Shown: positions 1 to 11,751, numbered from the stretch's first letter. The stretch is DNA of 48,132 bases from Hyphomicrobiales bacterium (GCA_027487245.1 JAIYDY010000051.1:1-48132); one strand, 5' to 3'. Notes: generated by a model from the letters alone, not told the origin. A program made the numbers and translations.

Positions 1-133
1 GAAGGGCATCCAGATCGAGCATCAGACGGTGGAAGGCGCCAACCACTTCTTCGATGGCCGCGTGGATGAGCTGATGTCGACCGTGAACACCTATCTCGAC
101 AAGCGCGTGGGGCCAAAGCCGCCCAAGGAGTGA
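1..133 (+). CDS. alpha/beta hydrolase, C-terminal end (partial)
   Basis: The reading frame is open from base 2 and ends at TGA 131-133, giving the last 43 residues of a protein that starts outside the window. The piece contains GANHFF, which fits the loop carrying the catalytic histidine near the C-terminus of small alpha/beta hydrolases, followed by a helix (VDELMSTVNTYLDKRV) and a short Lys/Pro tail. Only the tail is visible, so the substrate cannot be inferred. The call rests on the GxxHFF context and its position close to the end. Confidence 0.6.
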   Translation, partial: KGIQIEHQTVEGANHFFDGRVDELMSTVNTYLDKRVGPKPPKE

Positions 134-166
134 GGCTGCCGCCGCGCTACCGGAACAACGCCACTT

Positions 167-793
167 TCAGACGCTGAACCCACCCTGCCGCAACGTCTGC
201 CGAAAATCCGCGCACTCGGCGGCATCGGCGTTCGGCATGTGGAACACCTGATACCCGACAGACTTGGCCGCCGCGATGTTGACGGCGCTGTCATCGACGA
301 AGATCAGTTCCTCTGGCTTGAGCCCGACATCGTGCACGAAGCGATGATAGATCCGGTAGTCGGGCTTGATCAGCGCAATATCCGCCGATACCAGCGCATG
401 GTCGAAGCTGTTGAGGAACGGGAAGCGCACACGCGCGATGTCGAACTTTTCGCGCGCGAAGTTGGTGATGGCATGGACCGTGTGTCCGGCCTGCTTCAGG
501 GCCAGCAGGGTCGCGACGTTGTCGTCGATGGCGTGCAGCACGCATTCCGACCAACGCGTGTCGAAGGCGCGCAGAGGGGCTTCATGCTCGGGGAACCGGC
601 GTACGAGTTCGCCGATGCCGTCGGCGAAGGGGCGCCCCGCATCGAATTCGAGGTTCATCCACATCAGGCGCGTTGATTCAAGAAAGGCTGCGTAGTCCTT
701 GTCATTGCTGAAGTATGGCCTCAGCACATGGTCAGGTTCCCAGCGGATCAGGATGTTGCCCACGTCGAAGACAACGGCTTTCAGCTCAGACAT
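167..793 (-). CDS. HAD-superfamily hydrolase (YihX-like)
   Basis: This 208-residue protein has the four HAD phosphatase motifs in order: FDVGN with nucleophile Asp10, Thr110 in AITNF (motif II), Lys143 in LIKPD (motif III) and the acidic pair Asp167-Asp168 in FVDDS (motif IV). The second acid of motif I is replaced by Gly (DVG), as in the YihX subgroup of sugar-phosphate phosphatases. Residues 15-85 form the helical cap of subfamily I. It is probably a cytosolic phosphatase on a small phosphorylated metabolite, substrate unknown. It is convergent with the upstream hydrolase and divergent from tyrS. Confidence 0.85.
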   Translation of the reverse strand: MSELKAVVFDVGNILIRWEPDHVLRPYFSNDKDYAAFLESTRLMWMNLEFDAGRPFADGIGELVRRFPEHEAPLRAFDTRWSECVLHAIDDNVATLLALKQAGHTVHAITNFAREKFDIARVRFPFLNSFDHALVSADIALIKPDYRIYHRFVHDVGLKPEELIFVDDSAVNIAAAKSVGYQVFHMPNADAAECADFRQTLRQGGFSV

Positions 794-1008
794 CGTTTCC
801 CCTCATGCCCATGAGCCTGACGGCCAATCGCCATGGAATCAGTGCGCAGCAGCCAGTAGAGCATGTCGCCGGCCTGCACCATCGGACGTTTTTAGCAAGC
901 TGGTTGCGCGAAATCCGCAGTTCCGTGCTAGAGGCTGCCCAGCTTCGCGCTATCGCCGATGCGAAGCATTGCCTTTTCGCTACCTCCTTCACACGACACC
1001 TGCGCGCC

Positions 1009-2268
1009 ATGACCGATTTCACGCCTCGATCCGATTTTCTTTCCGTGCTGCAAGAGCGTGGCTTCATCCACCAGTGCTCCGACATGGCTGGCCTCGATGC
1101 CCTCGCCGTCAAGGGCGAGGCGATCGGCTATATCGGCTTTGATTGCACAGCGCCGTCGCTGCATGTCGGCTCACTGGTGCAGATCATGATGCTGCACTGG
1201 CTCCAGCAGACGGGGAACAAGGCCATCGCGCTGATGGGTGGCGGCACCACGATGGTCGGCGATCCGTCCGGTCGTGACGAGACGCGCCGCATCCTCACGG
1301 TGGAGGATATCCAGTCCAACAAGCGCGGCATCTTCAGCGTGTTCTCGCGCTTCCTCAATTTCGGCGATGGGCCTCGGGACGCCATCACCATCGACAATGC
1401 CGAATGGCTGACCACGCTGAACTGGATCGAGATGCTGCGCGATGTCGGCCGGCATTTCTCGGTGAACCGCATGCTGTCGATGGATTCGGTGCGCATGCGT
1501 CTCGAACGCGATCAGGAGATGAGCTTCATCGAGTTCAACTACATGATCCTGCAGGCCTATGACTTCACGGTGCTGGCGCGGCGTCTGGGCTGCAACCTGC
1601 AGATGGGCGGCTCGGACCAGTGGGGCAACATCGTCAACGGCATCGATCTGGGCCGCCGGATGGGCACGCATCAGCTCTATGCCGTCACCACGCCGCTGAT
1701 TACCACCGCGTCGGGCGCCAAGATGGGCAAGACAGCCGCAGGGGCAATCTGGCTCAATGCCGACCAGATGCCGCCCTATGGCTACTGGCAGTTCTGGCGC
1801 AACACCGAGGATGCGGACGTGGCGCGCTTCCTCAAGCTGTTCACGACCTTGCCGATGGGTGAGATCGCCCGGCTGGCGGCCCTTCAGGGAGCCGAGATCA
1901 ACGCGGCCAAGATCACGCTGGCGACCGAGGCGACGGCGTTGCTGCATGGCCGCGAGGCGGCGGAAGCCGCGGCGGAAACTGCGCGCAAGACATTCGAGGA
2001 AGGCACGCTGGCCAGCGATCTGCCGACCATCGAGGTGTCAGGCGCGGAGATCGCGGCAGGTCTTGGCCTGCTCAGCGCCTTCGTGAAAGCCGGCATCGTG
2101 CCGTCCACCGGCGAAGCGCGCCGTCAGATCAAGAGCGGCGGGCTCCGGCTCAATGATGCCATCGTCAGCGACGAGCGCGCCGCGCTGGTGGCTGGCGACT
2201 TCAATGCCGATGGCATCGCCAAGCTGTCGATGGGCAAGAAGAAGCATGTGCTGCTGAAGCGGGTGTGA
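1009..2268 (+). CDS. tyrS: tyrosyl-tRNA synthetase
   Basis: This class I aminoacyl-tRNA synthetase charges tRNA-Tyr with tyrosine in the cytoplasm. The 419-residue product has the HIGH-equivalent HVGSL at 52-56, the tyrosine-pocket region GSDQWGN around 201-207, the KMSKS-equivalent KMGKT at 238-242, and a C-terminal S4-type RNA-binding domain from about residue 350 (SGGLRLND). The frame is open upstream to 715, but ATG 1009 gives the family N-terminus ([10 protein letters not shown]) and usual length. It is convergent with the rRNA methyltransferase downstream, with only 21 bases between the stops. Confidence 0.97.
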   Translation: MTDFTPRSDFLSVLQERGFIHQCSDMAGLDALAVKGEAIGYIGFDCTAPSLHVGSLVQIMMLHWLQQTGNKAIALMGGGTTMVGDPSGRDETRRILTVEDIQSNKRGIFSVFSRFLNFGDGPRDAITIDNAEWLTTLNWIEMLRDVGRHFSVNRMLSMDSVRMRLERDQEMSFIEFNYMILQAYDFTVLARRLGCNLQMGGSDQWGNIVNGIDLGRRMGTHQLYAVTTPLITTASGAKMGKTAAGAIWLNADQMPPYGYWQFWRNTEDADVARFLKLFTTLPMGEIARLAALQGAEINAAKITLATEATALLHGREAAEAAAETARKTFEEGTLASDLPTIEVSGAEIAAGLGLLSAFVKAGIVPSTGEARRQIKSGGLRLNDAIVSDERAALVAGDFNADGIAKLSMGKKKHVLLKRV

Positions 2269-2289
2269 GCGCGCCGACAGCGTGAAAGC

Positions 2290-3585
2290 TCAGGCCGTGC
2301 GGCGCAACAGGCTGATGTAGAACCCGTCCGTGCCACAACGCAGGGCGGTGAGTTGCAGGCCGTGGCCCATCGGCGAGAGAAACGAGGCGAGGCCGCCAAG
2401 CCCTGCCTTGTCTGCCACGGCACCCGGATCGATCACCTCGAAACCGGGATGACGCGCCAGGAACGCCGCGATGGCCTGATCGTTCTCCTCGGGCAGCAGG
2501 GAGCAGGTGACATAGGCCACGCGCCCGCCCTTTTTCGCCAGGCGGGCGGCACGGTCGAGCACGATGGCCTGCTCCTTGACGCGCTCCACCAGCGCGCCAG
2601 GCCGCAGCCGCCACTTGGCATCGGGATTGCGCCGCCAGGTACCGGAGCCGGTGCAGGGCGCGTCGACGAAGACCAGATCGGCCATGCCGTCGAGATCGGC
2701 CACGGCATCGTCATTGCGCAGCTTGGGTGAGCGCACCTGCACGTTGCGCGCGCCTGACCGTGTGACGCGCTCATAGAGCGGAGTCAGCCGGCGACTGTCA
2801 TTCTCGGTGGCAAAGATCTGGCCGCGATTCTCCATCAGTGCCGCCAGCGAGAGGGTCTTTCCCCCTGCCCCGGCGCACAGGTCGACCGCGAAATCGCTGG
2901 GGCCGGCCAGCGACAGGCGTGCCGCCAGTTGCGAGCCTTCGTCCTGCACCTCGTAGAGACCGTCCAGAAATGCCTTCTCGGTTTGCAGCGATGGCCCGCG
3001 CCCGTCATCGGAGGGCTGGAAGCGCATGCCATCCAGAGAATAGGGCGTTTCCTCGGGCCTGAGATGGGCGAGTTCCGCCATCAGCTTCTTGCGCGTTGTC
3101 TTGAGTTCGTTGACCCGGATGTCGACCGGGGCGCGCGCTGCGAAGGCCAGCACCTCCTCGACCGCCTGCTCGCCGTACGCGGCCTGCAATGACGGCCAGA
3201 TCCATTCGGGTGCATCGGCCCGGACATGGTCCGGCGCCTCGGCCAGATCGCCGGCAAGGCGCGCCCGCTCCGTCTCGTCCAGAGCATCGGGCGCGTGCCG
3301 TTCGCCGGAAAACAGCCGGTCGATCGCGGCGGGCTCCAGCCCGCGCTGCAGCTTCAGCGCCCCCGCCATGATGGCGCGCGGCGTGTCGGCGCCCATCAGC
3401 CAGGCAGCCGAGGACCGACGGCGCAGGCCGTCGTAGACAAGGCTGGCAATCGCAGCACGGTCCTTGGAGCCGGCAAAACGGTGGCTCAGCCCCCAGTCCT
3501 TGAGGGCATCGGGTGCCGGGCGCTTGCGCTCGATCAGATCGGTCATGACCTCGATGGCGGCCTGGATGCGTGCTGCTGGGATCAT
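2290..3585 (-). CDS. RsmB/NOP family rRNA (cytosine-C5) methyltransferase
   Basis: This 431-residue protein is a SAM-dependent m5C methyltransferase, probably acting on 16S rRNA. The SAM loop DLCAGAGGKT is at 235-244. The two family cysteines are in DAPCTGSG (Cys311) and VTCSLLPEEN (Cys361), matching release and nucleophile cysteines of RsmB/NOP2 enzymes. Residues 1-140 look like the helical NusB-like N-terminal domain (WGLSHRFAGSKDR). The ATG at 3585 was preferred to the upstream frame extension because MIPAARIQAA matches the usual family start. I cannot say whether it is RsmB itself or a paralogue. Confidence 0.9.
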   Translation of the reverse strand: MIPAARIQAAIEVMTDLIERKRPAPDALKDWGLSHRFAGSKDRAAIASLVYDGLRRRSSAAWLMGADTPRAIMAGALKLQRGLEPAAIDRLFSGERHAPDALDETERARLAGDLAEAPDHVRADAPEWIWPSLQAAYGEQAVEEVLAFAARAPVDIRVNELKTTRKKLMAELAHLRPEETPYSLDGMRFQPSDDGRGPSLQTEKAFLDGLYEVQDEGSQLAARLSLAGPSDFAVDLCAGAGGKTLSLAALMENRGQIFATENDSRRLTPLYERVTRSGARNVQVRSPKLRNDDAVADLDGMADLVFVDAPCTGSGTWRRNPDAKWRLRPGALVERVKEQAIVLDRAARLAKKGGRVAYVTCSLLPEENDQAIAAFLARHPGFEVIDPGAVADKAGLGGLASFLSPMGHGLQLTALRCGTDGFYISLLRRTA

Positions 3586-3768
3586 GGCAATCTGTTCGGT
3601 CTGTTCTGATGCGCGAATGCCGGGAGAGCCCGGATTTGCGGCGGGTGGGGCAGCGCAACACACTTGCGCCACCATTTGGGGCGAGGCAAACGGTGTCGCA
3701 GGCCTTGGCTTGGAAGGCTGTGCACGTATCCGGCGCGAAAGTCGACGCCCGTCCTTGAGGAATACGCC

Positions 3769-3912
3769 ATGAACCGCTTTGTGAAACTCGCCGCCGCTGC
3801 TCTCCTGGCCGCCTCCGTCGCTGCCTGCGCCCAGTCCACGGCCCAGAATTTCGACCCGCCGCCTGCCAAACGCGTCGATGCCAAGACCAACCTGGAATCA
3901 GGCCGCCGCTGA
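3769..3912 (+). CDS. small putative lipoprotein (47 aa)
   Basis: This short ORF has a Lys/Arg n-region (MNRFVK), a hydrophobic Ala/Leu core and a lipobox-like SVAAC with Cys20, so the mature peptide would be a 28-residue lipid-anchored tail rich in Pro and charged residues. A purine-rich stretch (TTGAGGAATACGCC) provides an SD about ten bases before the ATG. It lies alone between the divergent rRNA methyltransferase and the convergent CAP-domain gene. Similar tiny lipoproteins of unknown role occur in alphaproteobacteria; no function is proposed. Confidence 0.6.
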   Translation: MNRFVKLAAAALLAASVAACAQSTAQNFDPPPAKRVDAKTNLESGRR

Positions 3913-3942
3913 TCGCCGCCGCCAAAGCGACGCCGAAGCGGA

Positions 3943-4452
3943 TCAGCGCCCGGCGTCGCCCGCCAGCACCAGCGTCCAGTAGGCTCCCGACGGCGTGTCG
4001 ACCATGGCGACGCCGAGGCGCGTCATGTCCGGGGCCTGCATGTTCCGGGCATGGCCATACGAGGCCTGCCAGGACTGCATGGCTTCAGGAAACGAGCGCT
4101 GACCCCAGGCGATGTTCTCCACGGCCGGCATGCGGCCGACGCCATGGGCCAGAAGCCGGGCGCGGAAATCTCCGCCGGCCTCGTGGCTCATCTGGCCCTG
4201 ACGGGCCATCGCGAGGCTCTGGGCGCGCGCGGCGCTCGTCACCGCCGCGTCGAGCCTGACGGGCGCGAGACCATGGGCACGGCGATAGGCATTGACGCTG
4301 GCGAGGGCCTGTCCGGCATTCAAAGAGCTGCTAGCGGCGGGCTGGCCCAGAGGTGCAGTCCGCGTCGAGCCCGTGGGATCGGCACTGACACAGCCGCCCA
4401 GCATAGCGGCAACGGCGAACATGGCAATCGACCAGGACAGACGCTTACGCAT
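3943..4452 (-). CDS. CAP/SCP-domain lipoprotein
   Basis: This 169-residue secreted protein has a lipoprotein signal with lipobox LGGC (Cys21). A CAP (SCP/PR-1-like) domain follows: NAYRRAHGL near 51-59, a central helix with AMARQGQMSHE, and AENIAWG. The C-terminal WTLVLAG strand closes the fold. Bacterial CAP proteins are envelope proteins of poorly known role. The ATG at 4452 is preceded by GAGGAGAAG, a good SD; the longer frame to 4500 would bury the signal peptide. It sits just downstream of guaB on the same strand, 107 bases apart. Confidence 0.85.
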   Translation of the reverse strand: MRKRLSWSIAMFAVAAMLGGCVSADPTGSTRTAPLGQPAASSSLNAGQALASVNAYRRAHGLAPVRLDAAVTSAARAQSLAMARQGQMSHEAGGDFRARLLAHGVGRMPAVENIAWGQRSFPEAMQSWQASYGHARNMQAPDMTRLGVAMVDTPSGAYWTLVLAGDAGR

Positions 4453-4559
4453 GGGCTTCTCCTCGTTCCTGCTCAGCCTAACCCGCATTCCTTTTCGCAT
4501 CCGTGGAGCCGATGCGCGGCATTTGAGCGGAACCTTGCGCGTGCTTGGTGCCGCCGCGA

Positions 4560-6059
<1,500 letters not shown>

Positions 6060-6275
6060 TCAACCTCTCGATGCTGGAATGCGCAGGCCTGATCGCCCCG
6101 CGCCGGTTGACGAGTTCGGCTATCACGCAGTTGCGAAGACGCCAAGGTGAAAGAGTGGGCGCTGAGGCGAGCGTGTCCGGCGAGCCGAGCGCGGGCCGTG
6201 CCTGGCGCGGCCATTCGTCTTCTGGCGCTGCCGCATGATGCTGCCTAAGTGAAGGCTGAGGGAAAGGCTTCTGCC

Positions 6276-7736
6276 ATGTCCGATCACGGCCTTGCCAGCG
6301 ACCGCGCCAGCCAACGCCCCGGCCCGGCACACAAGCCCGACATGGGCGTGCGAGGCGGCGTGTCCGCCGGCCCGTTCAGGCCGCCAGCCCCTCAGCCGCA
6401 TGCCGACCCGCTCAACAAGCTTCAACTGCTCCTCGCGCTAAGGCGCAACCCGCTGACGATCTGGCGCAGGGCTCACTTCACCGAACGGCATCTGGCCGGA
6501 CCCGGTCTGTTCGGCCACGGCGTTTTCCTCGCCGATCCGGCTGCGATCCGGCATGTTCTGATCGACAATGTGATCAATTACCGCAAGGACGACCTGCAAT
6601 TGCGGGTGCTTTCGCCGGGTCTCGGTGACGGGTTGCTCACTGCCGAGGGCGAGGCCTGGCGGCGCGCCCGGCGGATCGTGGCACCCCTGTTCACGCCGCG
6701 CCGCGTGGCCACGCTGGCCGAGGCGATGAAGGCACCGATCGACCGGCATGTGGGCCGGCTTGAGCGACGCCGGCCCGGCCACGGGCTCGACGTCTCGCAT
6801 CTGATGACAACCTTGACTTTCGATGTGCTGGCCGAGACCCTGTTCTCGAACGTGATCGATGGCGGGGCCGAGGCCTTCGGGCAGGCGCTGACGCGCTACT
6901 TCGAGACGCAAGGCAAGATCGATCCGCTCGACATCTTCGATGCTCCCGCTTGGCTGCCGCGCGTGGGGCGCATCATGGCGCAGCCGGCCATCGATTTCTT
7001 CGAGCGCACGGTGCGCGAGGTCGTGGCCAGCCGCACGGCGCTGATGGCACGCGGCGAGGCCGCGCCGCCCGATCTGCTCAGCGCCCTGATTGCGGCGCGC
7101 GACCCGGACAATGGCGGCGGGCTCAGCGACACGGAAGTCGGCGCCAACATCGTCACTTTCATCGGCGCGGGCCACGAGACGACCGCCAACGTTCTGACCT
7201 GGGCGCTGTATCTGCTGGCGCATGCGCCGGATGTGCGCGAGGCCGTTGAAGCGGAGGCGGATGCCGCCGGCGATGATGTGGTGGCCGCTGCGCTGGATGG
7301 CGAGCGGCTGGCCATGACCCGCGCGGTGATCGAGGAAGCGATGCGGCTTTATCCGCCGGTCGCGACGCTGACGCGCAGCGCCATCGCAGCCGACGAGGCC
7401 GCCGGCGTGCCCATCCCTGCCGGTGCTCTGGTGGTGATCCCGCCGTATGTGATCCATCGCCACCAGTTGCTCTGGGACCAGCCGGCCCTGTTCCGCCCGG
7501 AGCGCTTCCTTGCGCCGGCCCGCGCCAGCATCGAGCGTTGCGCCTACCTGCCGTTCGGGGCCGGGCCGCGTGTGTGCATCGGCCAGCAATTCGCGATGGT
7601 CGAGGCCATGATGGTGCTGGCCTCGCTGACACGCCGCCTGCGCTTTACCTATGCCGGCAGCGCCCCGCCCGAGCCTGTCCAGCGCATCACGCTCAGGCCG
7701 AAAGGCGGCATGCCGATGCTGGTGACGCGCCGCTGA
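6276..7736 (+). CDS. cytochrome P450
   Basis: This 486-residue soluble P450 should perform a mono-oxygenation using O2 and external electrons. From ATG 6276 the I-helix motif AGHETT is at 298-303, the ExxR motif (EEAMR, Glu354 to Arg357) follows, and the heme loop PFGAGPRVCIG has Cys434 as axial ligand. ATG 6276 has a strong SD (GAGGGAAAGG seven bases upstream), so I prefer it to the GTG at 6249. The N-terminus is Pro/Gly-rich with no membrane anchor. No ferredoxin or reductase gene is adjacent, so redox partners must come from elsewhere. The substrate is unknown; sequence around the heme resembles fatty-acid or terpenoid hydroxylases only in a general way. Confidence 0.93.
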   Translation: MSDHGLASDRASQRPGPAHKPDMGVRGGVSAGPFRPPAPQPHADPLNKLQLLLALRRNPLTIWRRAHFTERHLAGPGLFGHGVFLADPAAIRHVLIDNVINYRKDDLQLRVLSPGLGDGLLTAEGEAWRRARRIVAPLFTPRRVATLAEAMKAPIDRHVGRLERRRPGHGLDVSHLMTTLTFDVLAETLFSNVIDGGAEAFGQALTRYFETQGKIDPLDIFDAPAWLPRVGRIMAQPAIDFFERTVREVVASRTALMARGEAAPPDLLSALIAARDPDNGGGLSDTEVGANIVTFIGAGHETTANVLTWALYLLAHAPDVREAVEAEADAAGDDVVAAALDGERLAMTRAVIEEAMRLYPPVATLTRSAIAADEAAGVPIPAGALVVIPPYVIHRHQLLWDQPALFRPERFLAPARASIERCAYLPFGAGPRVCIGQQFAMVEAMMVLASLTRRLRFTYAGSAPPEPVQRITLRPKGGMPMLVTRR

Positions 7737-7749
7737 GCGGCGGCGCGCT

Positions 7750-8484
7750 TCAGGCCTCCACCTCGGCCGGGCGGCGATAGCCCGTGGCCAGAACATACAT
7801 CTCGGATGAGTCGGAGCGGCTGGCTGCCGGCTTCAGGTTCCTGACCAGCGTGAAATCGCGCTTGAGTTCGCCCAGCAGCGCGCCGGTTTCGCCACCCTGG
7901 AACAGCTTGCAGATGAAGAATCCGCCTGGTGCCAGCACCTCGCGCGCGAATTCGAGCGCCGCTTCCGCCAGGCCGATGATCTTGAGATGGTCGGTTTTCT
8001 TGTGCCCGGTTGTGTTGGCCGCCATGTCGGACATCACCCCGTCGGCCGGCCCGCCCAGCAGTTCCTTCAGGCGCGCGGGGGCGCTCTCGTCTATGAAATC
8101 AAGCTGGATGATCTCGACGCCGGGGATGGTGTCGACCTCCAGGAGATCGATGCCGATGATCTTGCCCTTGCCGTTCCTGAGGCTGATCCGCTCCGCAGCG
8201 ACCTGGCACCAGCCGCCCGGTGCGCAGCCAAGGTCGACCAGCCGCTGGCCCGATTTCAGGAACTGGGCCTTGTCATCCATCTCCGACAGCTTGAAGGCGG
8301 CGCGCGAGCGATAGCCCGCCTCCTTGGCACGCTTGACATAGGGGTCGTTGAGCTGCCGGCGCAGCCAGAGCTGGGACGAGTGCGAGAGCTTGCGCGAACG
8401 CTTGACCTCGACCTTCATGTCGCGCGAGCCGCCGCCGCCTTTGCCCGCGCCCTTGCCTGCGCCTTTTCCACCCGCCGTTGTCAT
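7750..8484 (-). CDS. rlmE: 23S rRNA (uridine 2'-O) methyltransferase RlmE
   Basis: RlmE (RrmJ/FtsJ) methylates the ribose of a conserved uridine in the 23S rRNA A-loop. The SAM motif DLGCAPGGW and the downstream VMSDMAAN strand hold the family catalytic acid, and FICKLFQGGE carries the catalytic lysine. The first 30 residues are a Gly/Lys-rich tail (repeated GAGKG), common in alphaproteobacterial copies. The start ATG overlaps the stop of the upstream ppx/gppA gene by four bases (ATGA), so the two are translationally coupled. The 244-residue length fits the family plus the tail. Confidence 0.94.
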   Translation of the reverse strand: MTTAGGKGAGKGAGKGGGGSRDMKVEVKRSRKLSHSSQLWLRRQLNDPYVKRAKEAGYRSRAAFKLSEMDDKAQFLKSGQRLVDLGCAPGGWCQVAAERISLRNGKGKIIGIDLLEVDTIPGVEIIQLDFIDESAPARLKELLGGPADGVMSDMAANTTGHKKTDHLKIIGLAEAALEFAREVLAPGGFFICKLFQGGETGALLGELKRDFTLVRNLKPAASRSDSSEMYVLATGYRRPAEVEA

Positions 8485-9554
8485 GAGGCACGCTTTCGAC
8501 GCCAGACGCCATCCTCGAACATCATCTTGAGCAGGATGCCCTCGCGCAGGCCGCGATCGGCGATGCGCACCATCGGGCTTGGAAACAACCGGCGGATCGC
8601 CTCGAAGATCGCGCAGCCGGCGAGGACGAGATCAGCACGCTCCTTGCCGATGCACGGATTGGCCGAGCGCGCCTCATAGTCCATGGCCAGCATGTCCGCC
8701 ATCACTGCTGACACCTCCTCGGTGCGCATCCAGACGCCGTCGACCTTGCGCCGGTCGTAGCGCTCCAGCTTGAGATGCAATCCTGCGACCGTGGTCACGG
8801 TGCCGGATGTGCCCAGCAGGTGAAAGCCGCGGCGCGACATGGCGGGGCGGGCGCGCTGGTGGAACTTCGCCAGCGCAGCCATCGCTTCCGCCACCATGAC
8901 CTCGAACAGCTCCGGGCTGACATCGTGGCCGCCATGGCGCTCGGCCAGCGACACCACGCCCATGGGGATGGATTCCCAGGTCTGGATACGCTCGGCCGGG
9001 CTTCGCCCCGACGAGCGCCCGCCGAGCCAGACGATCTCGGTCGAGCCGCCGCCAATGTCGAAGACGATGACCGCGTCCGCCTCCGGCGACGCCAGTGCCG
9101 CGCAACCGGTGACGGCGAGCATCGCCTCCGTACGCTGGTCCACCACTTCCAGCGCGAGGCCGGTCTGCGTGGCGACCCGTGTGATGAATTCGCGGCCATT
9201 GGATGCGGCGCGGCAGGCTTCGGTGGTGACCAGCCGGGAGCGAGTGACGCCGCGCAGCTTCAGCTTGGCGCTGCAGGCAGCCAGCGCGTCGAGCGCCCGC
9301 TCCATGGCCGCCTCGCTGAGCTTGCCATGGGCCGACAGCCCCTCTCCAAGTCGCACGATCCGGGAGAAGGCGTCGACGACGCGAAACCCGTGCTGAGCCG
9401 GCTGCGCAATCAGCAGGCGGCAGTTGTTGGTGCCTAGGTCCAGCGCGGCATAAAGGTCGTGCTGACGGGCATGCAAGCCCGTTGCCGGATCGCGACTCGC
9501 GCCGCCACCGGATGACTTTGGCCCGCCATCCAGCGGCCCGTCATCGATATCCAC
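8481..9554 (-). CDS. Ppx/GppA family phosphatase
   Basis: This 357-residue member of the exopolyphosphatase / guanosine pentaphosphate phosphatase family has an actin-like ATPase fold. The first phosphate loop is [10 protein letters not shown], the second is [12 protein letters not shown], and the Glu-containing [10 protein letters not shown] segment lies between. Such proteins act on polyphosphate or pppGpp; the short single-module form seen here cannot be assigned to either. The start appears to be GTG at 9554. Coupling to rlmE by the ATGA overlap is frequent in alphaproteobacteria. Confidence 0.9.
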   Translation of the reverse strand: MDIDDGPLDGGPKSSGGGASRDPATGLHARQHDLYAALDLGTNNCRLLIAQPAQHGFRVVDAFSRIVRLGEGLSAHGKLSEAAMERALDALAACSAKLKLRGVTRSRLVTTEACRAASNGREFITRVATQTGLALEVVDQRTEAMLAVTGCAALASPEADAVIVFDIGGGSTEIVWLGGRSSGRSPAERIQTWESIPMGVVSLAERHGGHDVSPELFEVMVAEAMAALAKFHQRARPAMSRRGFHLLGTSGTVTTVAGLHLKLERYDRRKVDGVWMRTEEVSAVMADMLAMDYEARSANPCIGKERADLVLAGCAIFEAIRRLFPSPMVRIADRGLREGILLKMMFEDGVWRRKRAS

Positions 9555-9623
9555 ACCATCAATCCTTGCATCTGGCGCTCAGCCTTTCGGCGATCACCCT
9601 GTTCACCGCCAGCGTAACGCGGA

Positions 9624-10103
9624 TCAGGCTCTGGCTGCAACTGGCTTGCTCTGGCTGCCACCGGGCAGCTTCATTGCCTTGACGCGCTGGCGCTGGGCCT
9701 CGCGAGCCCTCAGCACGGAGGCGTGCATGCGTGTGCACAGCACTTTCGGCGACAGCGGCTTGGCGAGGATGTCATGGATGCCGAGCTTGATTGCCATATC
9801 GACCGTGGTCTTCTGCGGATTGCTCAGCGTCACAATGATTGGCGTGTCACGCTTGTTGGTCTCAGGGCTGGTGCGGGCCAGACGGATGAAGTCCTCGCCG
9901 GACAGCATCGGCATGTCCCATTCCAGGATGACGATATCGGGCACCAGCGTCGTGTATTGGCCCAGCGCATCAGCCCCGTCCACGGCCTCGATGATCCGCT
10001 TGATGCCGGCGCGCAGCAGGATTTCGCGGACGATCCGGCGCATGTGCACGCCCGGCTCTGCCACCAGCACAACGAGATCGGGCAGCTTTGGCAACTCGGA
10101 CAT
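9624..10103 (-). CDS. stand-alone receiver-domain protein with degenerate phospho-site
   Basis: This 159-residue protein is essentially a CheY-like receiver domain without an output domain. The fold is recognisable: VVLVAEPG (strand 1), [12 protein letters not shown] (strand 3), PIIVTLSN (strand 4) and DILAKPL with Lys115 (strand 5). The position that is normally the phospho-accepting Asp in a D-W-x-M-P context is Glu61, the acidic pair after strand 1 is reduced to Glu16-Pro17, and the strand 4 Thr/Ser switch is Leu. It therefore may not be phosphorylated normally. ATG 10103 was chosen because the longer frame lacks receiver character. It is divergent from glpK. Confidence 0.85.
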   Translation of the reverse strand: MSELPKLPDLVVLVAEPGVHMRRIVREILLRAGIKRIIEAVDGADALGQYTTLVPDIVILEWDMPMLSGEDFIRLARTSPETNKRDTPIIVTLSNPQKTTVDMAIKLGIHDILAKPLSPKVLCTRMHASVLRAREAQRQRVKAMKLPGGSQSKPVAARA

Positions 10104-10242
10104 GCAAACCCGTTCGAACTGGAGACGCAACGCGGAAGTGGACGATAGGACAAGAGGATTTGACATCCCGTTACCAGAACCGCTTCTGTTTCAGTCAATG
10201 GCCGAAAATGCAGGCACAAGGCCGACATGCAAGGGGGACGCG

Positions 10243-11751
10243 ATGGCACAGGGCAGCGAACGCTTCATCATGGCGCTGGATCAGGGCACGACCTCGACAC
10301 GCGCCATCCTTTTCCGCGCCGATTTCAGCATCGCGGCCTCTGCCCAGAAGGAATTTACGCAGCATTATCCTGCGTCCGGCTGGGTCGAGCATGACGCGGA
10401 CGAGATCTGGGCCAGCGCGCTGTCGGTGATGCGGTCGGCGATGCGCAAGGCTGGCGCGAAAGCCTCGCAGATCGCGGCGATCGGCATCACCAACCAGCGC
10501 GAGACAACCGTGATCTGGGATCGCGCGACGGGAGCCGCGATCGCGCCTGCCATCGTCTGGCAGGACCGGCGCACCTCGGGGCTGTGCGCGGCCCTAAAGG
10601 CTGCCGGCCACGAGGCAATGGTGCGCGAGCGCACCGGCCTGCTGCTCGATCCCTACTTCTCGGGCACCAAGATCGGCTGGCTGCTCGACAATGTCGAGGG
10701 AGCGCGCGAGAGGGCGAACCGGGGCGAACTGGCCTTCGGCACCATCGACAGCTTCCTGATCTGGCGGCTGACGGGCGGGGCCGTGCACGCCACCGACGCG
10801 ACCAACGCCTCCCGCACCTTGCTGCTCGACATCCACAAGGGCCAATGGGACCCCGAGCTGCTGGCCCTGTTCGGCGTGCCGGCCAGCCTGCTGCCCCAGG
10901 TGCGCGATTGCGCCGCCGATTTCGGCATGACCGAGGCGCGCCTGCTGGGCGGGCCGATCCCGATCCGCGGCGTCGCCGGCGATCAGCAGGCGGCGACTGT
11001 CGGCCAGGCCTGCTTCAGCCCCGGCATGATGAAATCGACCTATGGCACGGGCTGCTTCGCGCTGCTCAACACCGGCAGCACCGCCGTCGCATCCGGCCAC
11101 AGGTTGCTGACCACCATCGCCTACCAGCTTGGCGGCCAGCGCACCTATGCGCTCGAAGGCGCGATCTTCATCGCCGGGGCTGCCGTGCAATGGCTGCGCG
11201 ACGGGCTCAGGATCGTGAAGCAGGCCCCCCAGACCGGCGCCATGGCGGCAGCCGCAGATCCGGCCCAGAGCGTGGTTCTGGTGCCGGCCTTTGTCGGACT
11301 GGGGGCACCCTACTGGGATCCGGAGGCCCGCGGCGCACTGTTCGGGCTGACACGCAACACCGGGCCGAACGAACTGGCGATGGCAGCGCTGGAGAGTGTC
11401 TGTTTCCAGACCCGCGACCTGCTCGATGCCATGAAGGCAGACTGGCCTGCCGCAAGCCAGACCGTGTTACGCGTCGATGGCGGCATGACAGCATCGGACT
11501 GGACAATGCAGCGGCTTGCCGACACGCTCGATGCGCCGGTCGACCGACCGCAGATCATGGAAACGACGGCGCTGGGCGCAGCCTATCTGGCCGGACTGGC
11601 GACAGGCTTCTACCCAGAGCCCGAGGCCTTTGCCAAAAGCTGGCGCCTGCAGCAGCGCTTCGTCTCGACCATGCCGGAGGCAACACGGACAGCACGTTAC
11701 CGCACCTGGAAAGATGCCGTGGCCCGAACCCTGAGCCACAGGCCGGGCTGA
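10243..11751 (+). CDS. glpK: glycerol kinase
   Basis: GlpK phosphorylates glycerol to sn-glycerol-3-phosphate with ATP. This 502-residue FGGY kinase has the N-terminal nucleotide-phosphate loop [10 protein letters not shown] (11-20), NQRET, the GVAGDQQAA phosphate-binding segment and the C-terminal MTASDWTMQ / [12 protein letters not shown] adenine-pocket regions. ATG 10243 is preceded by a strong SD (AAGGGGGA). The open frame continues upstream to 9646 but is antisense to the receiver gene and is not coding. No glpF or glpD is adjacent. Confidence 0.96.
   Translation: MAQGSERFIMALDQGTTSTRAILFRADFSIAASAQKEFTQHYPASGWVEHDADEIWASALSVMRSAMRKAGAKASQIAAIGITNQRETTVIWDRATGAAIAPAIVWQDRRTSGLCAALKAAGHEAMVRERTGLLLDPYFSGTKIGWLLDNVEGARERANRGELAFGTIDSFLIWRLTGGAVHATDATNASRTLLLDIHKGQWDPELLALFGVPASLLPQVRDCAADFGMTEARLLGGPIPIRGVAGDQQAATVGQACFSPGMMKSTYGTGCFALLNTGSTAVASGHRLLTTIAYQLGGQRTYALEGAIFIAGAAVQWLRDGLRIVKQAPQTGAMAAAADPAQSVVLVPAFVGLGAPYWDPEARGALFGLTRNTGPNELAMAALESVCFQTRDLLDAMKADWPAASQTVLRVDGGMTASDWTMQRLADTLDAPVDRPQIMETTALGAAYLAGLATGFYPEPEAFAKSWRLQQRFVSTMPEATRTARYRTWKDAVARTLSHRPG

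Noticed and set aside
10160..10188. TTGACA upstream of glpK as its promoter
   Set aside because: No acceptable -10 box follows at 16-18 bases, so I left it out of the features.
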